A DNA stretch of 64,000 bases, from positions 186,001 to 250,000 of the forward strand of contig OX637354.1 in the NCBI GenBank assembly GCA_951799405.1, read 5' to 3'. Under the pieces are notes generated by a model, which saw only the letters and a program-made list of their open reading frames with translations, had not been told where the DNA came from and did not search any database. The DNA comes from Agapetus fuscipes (Eukaryota; Arthropoda; Insecta; Trichoptera; Glossosomatidae). This document shows, one piece after another, positions 21,690 to 30,468 of this stretch (position 1 is its first letter; each line of letters opens with the position of its first letter). A program made the position numbers and the translations under genes.

Positions 21690-21965
21690 CTTAAAGGTAA
21701 TTTTGAATAAGTGACACATTTAACTCATATGGGTTTCTCAGATAAATGCACATTTTTTCCAATTTTCTACGAAAGAAAACAATAAAAAAAGTGTGATAAT
21801 CCTGCAGCTTAGTAGTTTTTCATGAGCACTTCCTTAAAATAAGTTCACTTACTATGAGAAGTTACACCCAATATAATGTTGTATCCACAATTTCTCAAAT
21901 CAGTGAATCAGCACTTATTCACTTTTAACTTTAAGGTGGCGATATTTTGTTTTATTCTTTACAAA
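21690..21965 (+). mobile_element. G-family MITE, copy 3
   Basis: The most complete copy, from AAAGGTAATTTTGAATAAG to CTTTAAGGTGGCGATA. Confidence 0.65.
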
Positions 21966-22290
21966 CTCATTTCAAGTCAGTTGTTAACAAGACGTGGCTA
22001 ACTTCATATCAGTACATAAATTGCGCCAAAATAGTAATTAAATTGTCAAAAAATACAAGAAACTCTAAAATGTGACGTTACATAGCCGGGCTACGACAGG
22101 ACATTCAATCATAACATCCGTACAATGTAATGTAGGCAGATTGAAAATACAGTTGCTGTGAAAAAATTACACCTTGAACATCGGGGATACATTTTCGGAT
22201 AGAGAAACGGATGCATTGCAAGTAAGCAGTGCGAGGGAGACAAAAAACAAACAATAAGCAGTTACCAAAGGTTTTATTGTTTGAGTGCGT
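21966..22290. other. No feature recognised
   Basis: AT-rich unique spacer. Confidence 0.35.
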
Positions 22291-22493
22291 ACACAGTTTT
22301 TATAAAAGAAAAACAATGAAATGACACAGACTCCCAACAATGTATTTATACAAATCCAGTCTTTCTCACTTAAAATCCAACGCAAAATGTGCTATCAAAA
22401 TAATAAAGAGCGTACCTACACAGTTTTCAGAAAACAAAAACAATGAAATGACACAGACTCTCAACAATGTATTTATACGAATCCAGTCTTTCT
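22291..22493. repeat. Local tandem duplication, about 125-bp period
   Basis: ATGAAATGACACAGACTC and the following CAACAATGTATTTATAC block occur at about 22316 and 22443. A third partial unit (AAAATCCAACGCAAAAGG) resumes at about 22939, after an R245 insertion. Confidence 0.65.
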
Positions 22494-22747
22494 CTATAAT
22501 AATCTCTATAATCTAAGTTGCAAGGATATATTCATTTAAAGCTCTCAGATGTAAGCCCACAAACCAACAAGTGTAGTTCGCGCTTACAAATGCTGAATGT
22601 GTACTTACAAATAAAATCCAAACCTCAAATGAACATAAGCCCCACAACTTTTGCCGACCTTCCCTGAAACAGGGGTGACATTGGCAAAGTGAACCATTTT
22701 TTACAGTATGGGTGGTCAGCCTCATACCAACCTATAAGTCAAGGAAT
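22494..22747 (-). repeat. R245 copy, full length
   Basis: From TATAATAATCTCTATAATC to CTATAAGTCAAGGAAT. It keeps the same 70-codon sense frame as the copy at 20558-20806. Confidence 0.9.
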
Positions 22748-23451
22748 ATGAATAAAAAATTACATTTAAATATATAAAAGAACAAAACCTTACAAAGAAA
22801 TCTATACAAAAAAAGTCAGAAATTTCCTATGCAAAAAATGTAGCAAATGAATACACCAACATTAAAAATCACCATTGCAGATTAGCCGCCACTTCTTCCT
22901 GTCCTTGCACACTTCTTTCATTTCATCCTTTCTCATTTCAAAATCCAACGCAAAAGGTGCTTTCAAAACTGTAGTTACACCGGCATAATTTAATAAATAA
23001 AACATCGATTTTAAGTGTTTTTAAGCATTTTAGTTTGCTGTTAAAATGACATAAAATACAGGCACTTGTTGGGCGTAAATTTTGTTTTTACTGCTGGGAT
23101 TCAGATCGCTATAAAAGCTGATCCCAGTGCAGGTCTCCGAGATGAAGGCATTAAGACCTCACGTACTGTAGACCTCAGGTATATGTGGGTACAGGCATCG
23201 ATATATAAGAACTGGATGGCCTAAGAAATCAATCCTTTGAGAATTAGAAATGCGCTAACCCACTCATCATACAAAAATCCAAATTCAGTCTATCGGTAAC
23301 CTTCCAACTGCCAACAGGTGTGTTACCTAATTGGAAAAAAATCCATTTAAATGCCAAACTGGGTATTTTCTAAACGTGCCAACAAAAGAAAATAAATGTT
23401 GTAAAAAATGTGGAATAATATTTCACTTAAAAAACTATTCTAAATGATAAC
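22748..23451. other. Unique DNA with a small LJ trace
   Basis: GCCACTTCTTCCTGTCCTTG at about 22887 resembles an LJ tail. Nothing else recognised. Confidence 0.35.
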
Positions 23452-23635
23452 CAGTGACGGCTCGTCGATTTTTCATCGAGCAGTGCATTTTTATACTAGC
23501 CGTCATTGATTACCTCCCTAATTATAGGACATGACACAAACGGTATTTTATGCGGAACAAATTTGTAAGTATTGGATCGTGGCATTATTACTGGGGGTGC
23601 AATGCACCGATGCACCTTACCTGGAGCCGTCACTG
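23452..23635. mobile_element. hAT MITE, 184 bp
   Basis: Terminal inverted repeats begin CAGTGACGGCTC and end GAGCCGTCACTG. An exact 8-bp duplication ATGATAAC lies at 23444-23451 and 23636-23643. TIR sequence and 8-bp duplication are typical of hAT non-autonomous elements. Confidence 0.9.
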
Positions 23636-23643
23636 ATGATAAC

Positions 23644-24164
23644 GTTCATATTTTTCATTTGTCTAAATATTTTGCTCGCGAAAGTGACAGCCATTTTTAG
23701 AATTAGCGATGTTCAAGTATGTAGGTAATTCCTTATTCAAGTATGTAACTTCTATGCTTGTGGTAATAGATACTTGTGAAAATCATCCCGTACACTATGA
23801 GGTCGGAACATTTTTTAATTTGGAATTCATCAGATATTTTCATATTTTCAACAACACTAGTAACAAATTCCGTTGCCATGGTGATTTCATGGTTTCTATG
23901 GTGATATTTAAATATATTGAAGACGAAGTAGAGACACGTTGCTTACATAGAAAATGAGAAAAGCATTTCATATGTCGTGAGCGAGACAGCATTATAAACA
24001 ATGTATGGTGTCAAAAACGCTGCATCATGTTGATTGGTACTAAATCACATTCATAGCCCCTCCATTGAATAACTACCGCCATGGGTACAGGTATACACGG
24101 CTTAAAATGAATTTAGATGACAGCTTACTGAGGGCGCTGCTACGACTTTAGGGCCTTCAACCCG
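23644..24164. other. No feature recognised
   Basis: Unique sequence. The open plus-strand frames at 23531-23957 lack homology or splice support. Confidence 0.35.
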
Positions 24165-24445
24165 TCAAAGTCTAGTGGTAAACACTTTAGACTCGTGATT
24201 GGAAGGTGGTGGGTTCGAATTTCGACAGAGTATGAAAAAATATTTAATTTTACAAATTTTCTCTTCGTTGGGTTAAAAAATTATCTGCCTCAACCAAAGA
24301 CCGCTCACTTTACGTCCATTTAGCCTTACACCAAGTGGGTTTTGCTTGAGAATTGGTGATTTCTACAGCGACGACCAAGCTAGCAGAGGGCTCTTTAGGT
24401 GTGATTCACCCAAAAACAGCGCTCACCAAATCAGCCTAATTTATT
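24165..24445 (+). repeat. S2 SINE, full length
   Basis: Head AAAGTCTAGTGGTAAACAC (box A) and GGTTCGAATTTC (box B), through to CGCTCACCAAATCAGCC. Confidence 0.85.
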
Positions 24446-24755
24446 AAATTTTTCTAAAGTTAGTGCATTCACTGAGTGAAAACTCATTTTAATTTAACTG
24501 AAGATCCTTCAGTTCCATCTTCAGTTATCCTCTGAAGATGGACGGATAAAGTCCGATTGCGCTTAGGCATTGTAAACTCAGAAAATGTGAAAATAAAACT
24601 ATGTTATACAAACAGTTTTTTTAATTAAAATTAAAATGAATTTTCACGCAGTGAATGCTCTAACTTTTAAAAATATTTAATAAATTAGGCTGATTAATTT
24701 GGTGAGCGCTGTTTTTGTGTGTATCACACCTCAAGAGCTGCGAGATTGGCCGGCG
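24400..24755. mobile_element. Large inverted duplication around hammerhead-like cores
   Basis: The arms (about 24400-24495 and 24640-24755) contain the S2 3' end and the adjoining TTAGTGCATTCACTGAGTG block in opposite orientation. The centre carries CTGAAGAT at 24498 and its inverse at 24516, forming a small perfect hairpin, plus CTGAAGATGGACGG at 24532. This is a PLE-type core motif inside a palindrome. Confidence 0.6.
24683..24755 (-). repeat. S2 SINE 3' fragment in the right arm of the inverted duplication
   Basis: TTAGGCTGATTAATTTGG to CACCTCAAGAGCTG. It shares the variant GGCTGATTAA with the S2 copy in the left arm. Confidence 0.7.
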
Positions 24756-24764
24756 AGAAATGAG

Positions 24765-24848
24765 CATTAGCCTTGCAACTCTTGCCGACCTTCCCTGAAA
24801 TAGAGGTGACATCGCCAAAGTGAAGCATTTTTTTACAGTTTAGCTATA
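24765..24848 (-). repeat. R245 internal fragment
   Basis: CCTTGCAACTCTTGCCGACC to a decayed ACCATTTTTTACAG. Confidence 0.65.
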
Positions 24849-24849
24849 A

Positions 24850-25060
24850 TCTTTCAGTAATTTCTGAGCCTCTTTTGCTTTGTGTAAACACTTGGGAAAG
24901 TGTAGCTTCACGGGAGGGACTTCTGCCACTCGCATCTCACATAACGTTTTGCATGCGAGTCCTGTGACACATCCCCGAATGGGATGGATATACAGGGCGT
25001 GGGTCAGTGGAGGGGAGACTGACCCTGAGAGAAGGTGTTGGGTGTTCCGTATCTCATATC
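24850..25060 (+). repeat. Repeat I, copy 1
   Basis: Contains CCTGTGACACATCCCCG, GGATATACAGGGCGTGGG and GACTGACCCTGAGAGAAGG. It matches 26493-26635 and 59928-60070. Possibly a LINE 3' region. Confidence 0.65.
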
Positions 25061-25142
25061 ATCAGCAATCTTTAATTGAATCCACAGTATTTTCAGTTTT
25101 TCTTTTCATTATTCACCTTTCTAATTGATTGATGATGGATGA

Positions 25143-25240
25143 TTTCTTTCTTGTGGCGCCATTTAATGGTCCAGGACCACCTCAAGGGCGCCATGGCTTC
25201 TGGAGAAAAGCAGTGTCTTCAGTCCCTTTCTGAAGGGCAA
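25143..25240 (-). pseudogene. LINE ORF2 C-terminal fragment
   Basis: The minus strand reads PFRKGLKTLLFSRSHGALE and a VVLDH-stop terminus, matching the F...LKT.LF end of LINE ORF2. It differs from LK and LL. Confidence 0.7.
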
Positions 25241-25536
25241 ATACATGTTTTTTTCAGAATAAAACGGAAGAATATGTATCAGTTTAGCAGCGAGCGTTCT
25301 CTGGTTAATGGTCAGAGGATAATACGCCACCTGCGAGTCTTATATGAAGCCATAAACGTAAATAACACTCCGAGATTTCGTTCGATGATCGCTATACCAG
25401 CTTTATGTTTCCACTCCACCGTGGCGTTTTAGTAGAAACGTATAGGAACTAAAACACTCACTTGGGGGTGCGTTTCAGTTGGCCATATATTTTGCGTTAA
25501 GCGCCGTCTTGTAGTTTATCACTTGGTAAAGGTATC
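25241..25536. other. No feature recognised
   Basis: Unique spacer between a LINE fragment and a foldback element. Confidence 0.35.
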
Positions 25537-25895
25537 GCCAGGATGAAAGGTGACAGAGTAGAACAGCACAGTGACAAAACAACACATGACAAAACGACAC
25601 ATTGACAGAACGACACCTGACAGTACAGCACGTGACATAATATCTCAATGACAAAGCTTCACTATGACAAAACATCACAAGGACAGTACATCACATGACA
25701 AAACAGCACATAAAATACATCACTATAAAAAAATCATATGGCAAAACAGAGCATACCATAAACGGCACATGAAAAAACATCACACGATTAGACATCAAAC
25801 CTGGGATGTTTTGTCATTGTGATATTTTGTCATGAACCGTTCTGTCATGTGTAGTTTTTTCACGTGTCGTTCTGTCACTGTGCCATTAATAATAA
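25537..25895. mobile_element. Foldback-like element F, copy 1
   Basis: The left part is about 15 imperfect units of GACAAAACGACACAT type. The right part (25800-25890) is the same units reversed (GTTTTGTCATTGTGA). It ends in an (AAT)n run. Long inverted arms made of short direct repeats are the architecture of Foldback-type elements. Family membership is inference. Confidence 0.6.
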
Positions 25896-25959
25896 TAATA
25901 ATAAAATAAACATTTGTATAGCGCGTATAGCGTATAGCGCATTCGTATAGCGTATAGTT

Positions 25960-26218
25960 CCTTGACTTATAGGTTGGTATGCGGCTGACCACCCATGCTG
26001 TAAAAATGGTTCACTTTGCCAATGTCACCCCTGTCTCAGGGAAGGACGGCAAGAGTTGCAGGGTGTATGTCCATTTGAGATTTGATTTTTATGTTGTAGG
26101 TTCACATGAGGCATGTGCAAGCGCGAACTTGTACGTGTCTGGTTGTGAGAATGCATGTAATGTGAATCTCCAATGTAACATATCCTTGCAACTTAGATTA
26201 GATTAGATTAGATTAGAT
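25960..26218 (+). repeat. R245 copy, full length with (ATTAG)n tail
   Basis: TTCCTTGACTTATAGGTTGG to GCAACTTAGATTAGATTAG. It meets the LL LINE tail to tail. Confidence 0.9.
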
Positions 26219-26462
26219 AGCGCCTTTTCATGACTGTGCATAAGCGCTTTGTAAGAGTCTTTGAAAAAGTATGTTTTGAGCCCTTTGCGAAAAGCTGCCG
26301 CAGTCTTCAGCTCCCTGAGGGTCGTAGGAAGAGAATTCCAGGCCGTCGGAGCAGCAACGCTAAAGGCTCGGTCACCAAACACAGTCCTCATGGCTCTGCG
26401 CGGCAGCTGGAGCAGACTTTTATTAGAGTCCCTGGATCTGAGTGTCTGTCCGCGGGTAGTGA
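26219..26462 (-). pseudogene. LL LINE, C-terminal end of ORF2
   Basis: The minus strand reads GDRAFSVAAPTAWNSLPTTL, then AAAFRKGLKTYFFKDSY and a stop downstream, the canonical LINE ORF2 terminus. The 3' end AAAAGGCGCTAT then runs into (CTAAT)n shared with the R245 tail. Confidence 0.85.
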
Positions 26463-26745
26463 CATCCATGTGTTGTTTTGTCACGTGTCGTTCAGTGTAG
26501 CTTCACGGAAGGGCCTTCTGCCACTCGCATCTCACATAACTTTTGCATGCGAGTCCTGTGACACATCCCCGGATGGGATGGATATACAGGGCGTGAGTCA
26601 GTAGAGAGGAGACTGACCCTGAGAGAAGGTGTTGTCACTGCGTTGTTCTGTCACTGTGTCGTTCTCTTCATATGTTGTTTAAGTCATGTGTTGTTATTTC
26701 ACGTGTCGTTTTGTCACTGTGTCGTTCTAACATGGAACCAGGATG
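26463..26745 (-). mobile_element. Foldback-like element F, copy 2, split by repeat I
   Basis: GTTGTTTTGTCACGTGTCG units at 26463-26492 and 26632-26730 flank repeat I copy 2. It ends at GTCGTTCTAACATGG, the terminus seen in other F copies. Confidence 0.55.
26493..26635 (+). repeat. Repeat I, copy 2
   Basis: GTGTAGCTTCACGGAAGGGC to CTGAGAGAAGGTGTTG, inserted in F units. Confidence 0.65.
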
Positions 26746-27187
26746 AAGATGTCCACGCAGGTGACGGTGGTCGTGGCCGTGGCAGACACGTAAGTGCGCG
26801 CAAACACAAAATATACGCGCCGATAAAGACAGGGACATAAAAACAAGCGGACCGCACTTATAAACGCAGGGACAAGACTTAACTTCTTGTTATTCAAGTG
26901 CCACTTATATCGAAGATTAGCAATCGGTAATCTAAGTTGCAAAGATATGTTTTTTCATAGAAGTTTTAGGCTTTCACGACCGTTAGTTCACGCTGGAGAG
27001 TTGCTTTCCGGGATTGTTTCCGTGGTCTCTCGGAGCTGGGGCTTCCGAATGTTTCGCCCATACCTGCGATGAGCTTCTCTAGCGTGATGACAATGTAGTG
27101 TTAACGAAAATGTTACGGTATACAAATGCTGCATGTGTACCTACTTACAAATTCGATAGGGAGAAATGGAAAACGATATGAATTCTA
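26746..27187. other. Unique DNA with R245 bits
   Basis: R245 scraps at 26928-26955 (TAATCTAAGTTGCAAAG) and 27120-27150 (ACAAATGCTGCATGTG) flank about 165 bp that starts with TTTTAGGCTTTCACGACCG, a block related to repeat E in reverse. No gene seen. Confidence 0.4.
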
Positions 27188-27290
27188 TTTACACCTGAAT
27201 ATGGGAGGTACTGCTTCTCCCGAAACTGGTCGTGTATTAAACAAACAAAACTCATGTGAATTAAAATAAAATAATTTTTATTTGAATGTA
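27188..27290 (+). mobile_element. Diverged PLE junction sequence, inverted relative to the array
   Basis: Plus-strand match to the 155-bp PLE junction (ATTTACACCTGAATATGGGAG to AAAACTCATGTGAATT). It has cleavage-type triplet GTC after GAAACTG. The ribozyme core reads CTGAATA, so conserved G8 is lost and it should be inactive. It lies 350 bp from the array in opposite orientation. Confidence 0.75.
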
Positions 27291-27643
27291 TTAAGATGAG
27301 TGAATATTGCAGCAAACTTATTCTAGAATTAAAACAGAAGAAGAAGAAACAAAAGCAAACAATTGTCGAAAGAGAAACAATCTTCGATGTGAACGACACC
27401 TAGGAAGAAGATGAATGGATCAATTTAGTTCGCCCACTGACTCTGAGTTAAACTGGATCAACCAAAAGCGAATATCTCTGCCGGACAGCTGAGATTGTTT
27501 ACCGAACACAAAACAAATAAATCATAAAGAGATGCGATAATCACTGGACCAAAATTACCGTGTACCAAGCAAATTATACCAATTAATATCCTTCAGATAA
27601 ATCCAACGCATCTCCACCAAAAATATATCCACCAAACTCAACC
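27291..27643. other. No feature recognised
   Basis: Spacer between the inverted PLE fragment and the array edge. Confidence 0.35.
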
Positions 27644-27686
27644 TTATATTATTTAGATTTTGGGCAGTAACTTTGTGAAAGCACAT
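27644..27686 (-). pseudogene. PLE ORF stub at the 3' edge of the array
   Basis: The first 14 codons of the PLE ORF (MCFHKVTAQNLNNI), then non-PLE sequence. The array's 3' edge is therefore inside the next unit, past the ribozyme-like junction. Confidence 0.9.
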
Positions 27687-27749
27687 TTTAATTAATTAAA
27701 ATACTTTTTTAACTTTGTTACAATTCACTTGAGTTTTATTTTTTAAAAA

Positions 27750-27795
27750 ACACAACCAGTTTCGGGAGAAGCAGTACCTCCCATCTTCAGGTGTA
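27750..27795 (-). ncRNA. Hammerhead-like ribozyme motif, junction 1
   Basis: Minus-strand RNA: stem I half ACAC, core CUGAAGA (27784-27790, fits CUGANGA), stem II GGGAG/CUCCC with a 9-nt loop, GAAA, then C-UG-GUU and stem I half GUGU. Predicted cleavage lies after GUU, between 27754 and 27753. Stem III is only C-G and A-U around a 2-nt loop, as in minimal PLE hammerheads. One extra U sits between the core and stem II. Activity is not proven. Confidence 0.65.
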
Positions 27796-27841
27796 AATAT
27801 CAACTAACATAAAATACAAAATTACCAAATTAAGCAAGGAT

Positions 27842-30313
27842 TTAATTTGTGGTACTGGTGGGGGTAAGTGGGGGGCGGGGTTTAATTGGAAACAAAGAAA
27901 GTAATGGCGAAGTGTTGGGAAAGAGGATATTATTTAAGAGGTTATTTTCAGAATTAATATTTTTTTGGATTTCTAGATTTTCAAAATTGTTCATAATTTT
28001 ACCTTTGTAGGGGATGGGATGAAGGAGTTTTAATGTGTGAGTGTGAAAGGAATGGTTTGATTCAATGATGTGGTTGGCGAACTCAGAGTGACTGTTGCTC
28101 GTTAGGCAACGGCGGTGTTCTTGTATTCTAATTTTTAGATTTCTAGCGGTTTGTCCAATATATTTGAGTTCGCAATCACCACAGGAAATCTCATATATGC
28201 CACTTTTCATCATCCAGTCAATTTTATCTTTTGAGTTAAAGAGGATGTTTTTTAAATTATTGTTTGTGTAGAACGCGGGTTTAATGTAACTGGGCAGTAA
28301 TTTAGAAATTTTGATAGATAATGGACCTGTGTAGAGAATTTTTTTCCAATACGTTTTATCTGTGGTATTATTATCAAGTGCAGAGTAAAGATACTTTTTA
28401 ACAAGAATTTGATATTTTTTATTATTTAGCAGTTTATCTATCAATTTGTGTTCATATCCATTATTACAAGCTATTTGTTTAATGGTTGACAATTCTTGAG
28501 AGTAATCATTATTATTAAGTGGGATTTTTACGAGTCTATTTAGCATACTGTGAAAACTAGCTAATTTATGTGCGGTGGGGTGGGAGGAATGAAACGGTAT
28601 TACAGTGTCTGTGTGGGTAGGTTTACGATATATGTTGAAATCTAGTTTATTATTTGTGATTTTAATGGAGATGTCTAAAAAGTTTAAGTTATTATTAACG
28701 TTTTTTTCCAGTGTGAATTTAATATTGTGATGTAGAGTGTTAATGTGGGAAAGGAGAGATTCTAGTTGCCTATCAGTACCATTAAAAATACAAAATATAT
28801 CATCTACGTAACGATACCATTTAAATATTTTTTGTACAAGGGGATGGTTTGAATTTAATAAATCAGTTTCCAGTTTACTTAAGAACATATCAGCTAATAA
28901 TGGGGAGATGGGTGAACCCATGGGTAAACCTTCTCTTTGTTCGTAAAATTTATCATTAAATTGGAAATAGTTTTGTGTTGTACATACATTGAACATTCTC
29001 ATCATTTCATCAACAATAGCATCACTTAAATCCGATTCGTATAATAAGTCATTAAAAATATTTTTTGCATCTGGTATAGGTACATTTGTAAATAGATTAA
29101 CAACATCGAAGGAAACAAGTTTTGAGTTATTGGGTACAAATAGATTTTTTACGGAGTTGATAAGTTCTAAACTGTTTTTTATTGTGTGAGTCGGGTTATA
29201 AATTTTTGAAGAGTTTATTAGAAAATTAAGATGTTTACAAATTTTGTAGTTGGGGGCACTAACGTATGACACTACAGGTCTTATCGGGGTATTTTGTTTG
29301 TGTAATTTGGGAAGTCCATATAACCTGGGGGCTTGTGGATTCATTAGTGTCAGGGAATTACCACCATTTACGTTAATGGTGGGGCAGTTTTTAATCACTT
29401 GTTTCACTTTTTCTTGGAAATTTGAAGTAGGATTTTTGTGTAACACTACGAAAATGTTGTCCTTTAAAAAATCTTCCACTTTGTTAATATAATCCAATGT
29501 ATTTAAGATGACAGTGCTGTTTCCCTTGTCGGATCTTGTGAGTGTGAGTTTCTTCTCTTTCAGGGCTTGGCGAATGTTGTGAGCTGTTCTCATTTCCCTA
29601 TTGGTAGATGTTTTCCCTCCCATTCTTGATTTCTTGATTTCGTCCGCGCACTTGTATTTCACTGCTATAGATTCTTTTGTTACTGCCGCGTCAATGTCTA
29701 CTGCCAATTGCATAATAGGTTTTTCACTGTTGTCACATATGTTATATTTAAGTCCGTGGTTGAGTAGCTTGGTTTCTTCTGTAGTAAATGTATGCTGTGA
29801 TAGGTTAACTACTCGTTCGTTAAACTGATGTTTTGTAACTGTAGGTGTTATTTTATTAGGTTTTAAATTAGCTTGTTTTTTCGACAGTAATATGTTAAGT
29901 TTTTTGTCTAGTAACGCTTTCTTTTTAAAACCTTCCAAACTGGCAATATGTCTTACTTTATCATCCAGTATTTCCCACTCAACACGGTGTAGTACATGCA
30001 CTAACTCGCAATGAAGTACTTTCAGTAGAGATTTGATGTTATCACGGGTCCTGTATAATGATTTAATTTCTTCATTAATCCATAATGTTTGGGCACTTTT
30101 CAACACTTTTGATGCTGTTTTATTTTTATTGTTAATTTTAACCGATATATAATTAGGAATAATATCATTTTTAATACAAGATTTATTGAAGTATAGGTTT
30201 AGAGTAGTAATTTTGTATTTAACGTGTAGTTTTTTGTACATTTCTGCCTTTTTTGCCGTACTAGCCAATATTATATTATTTAGATTTTGGGCAGTAACTT
30301 TGTGAAAGCACAT
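27842..30313 (-). CDS. PLE reverse transcriptase with GIY-YIG endonuclease, unit 1
   Basis: 823 codons, ATG to TAA, uninterrupted. Residues about 170-275 hold the PLE N-terminal region, with LTRSDKGNSTVIL. RT fingers follow with LYGLPKLHK (331-339) and IRPVVSYVSAPNYK. Palm motif A is SFDVVNLFTNVP (catalytic D403), motif B REGLPMGSPISP (460-471), motif C YVDD (502-505) and motif D-E LNFLDISI. The C-terminal GIY-YIG nuclease has GIY (705-707), a CxxC insertion (CGDC), YIG (718-720) and RIQEHRR. PLE proteins nick DNA and prime reverse transcription on the cut end. All catalytic residues I can identify are present, so the protein may be functional. Confidence 0.95.
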   Translation of the reverse strand: MCFHKVTAQNLNNIILASTAKKAEMYKKLHVKYKITTLNLYFNKSCIKNDIIPNYISVKINNKNKTASKVLKSAQTLWINEEIKSLYRTRDNIKSLLKVLHCELVHVLHRVEWEILDDKVRHIASLEGFKKKALLDKKLNILLSKKQANLKPNKITPTVTKHQFNERVVNLSQHTFTTEETKLLNHGLKYNICDNSEKPIMQLAVDIDAAVTKESIAVKYKCADEIKKSRMGGKTSTNREMRTAHNIRQALKEKKLTLTRSDKGNSTVILNTLDYINKVEDFLKDNIFVVLHKNPTSNFQEKVKQVIKNCPTINVNGGNSLTLMNPQAPRLYGLPKLHKQNTPIRPVVSYVSAPNYKICKHLNFLINSSKIYNPTHTIKNSLELINSVKNLFVPNNSKLVSFDVVNLFTNVPIPDAKNIFNDLLYESDLSDAIVDEMMRMFNVCTTQNYFQFNDKFYEQREGLPMGSPISPLLADMFLSKLETDLLNSNHPLVQKIFKWYRYVDDIFCIFNGTDRQLESLLSHINTLHHNIKFTLEKNVNNNLNFLDISIKITNNKLDFNIYRKPTHTDTVIPFHSSHPTAHKLASFHSMLNRLVKIPLNNNDYSQELSTIKQIACNNGYEHKLIDKLLNNKKYQILVKKYLYSALDNNTTDKTYWKKILYTGPLSIKISKLLPSYIKPAFYTNNNLKNILFNSKDKIDWMMKSGIYEISCGDCELKYIGQTARNLKIRIQEHRRCLTSNSHSEFANHIIESNHSFHTHTLKLLHPIPYKGKIMNNFENLEIQKNINSENNLLNNILFPNTSPLLSLFPIKPRPPLTPTSTTN

Positions 30314-30376
30314 TTTAATTAATTAAAATACTTTTTTAACTTTGTTACAATTCACTTGAGTTTTATTTTTTAAAAA

Positions 30377-30422
30377 ACACAACCAGTTTCGGGAGAAGCA
30401 GTACCTCCCATCTTCAGGTGTA
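30377..30422 (-). ncRNA. Hammerhead-like ribozyme motif, junction 2
   Basis: Identical to the motif at 27750-27795, exactly one period away, between the unit 2 stop and the unit 1 start. Confidence 0.65.
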
Positions 30423-30468
30423 AATATCAACTAACATAAAATACAAAATTACCAAATTAAGCAAGGAT

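Noticed and set aside
25537..25895. CRISPR-like array of short repeats
   Set aside because: Units are imperfect, contiguous without unique spacers, and inverted in the second half. The genome is eukaryotic.
27750..27795. Rho-independent-terminator-like hairpin
   Set aside because: The stem-loop belongs to a hammerhead-like fold in a eukaryotic retroelement. Bacterial terminators are not relevant.
28989..29189. Plus-strand ORFs inside the PLE array (and their periodic copies)
   Set aside because: Antisense shadows of the RT ORF, repeated only because the units are identical.
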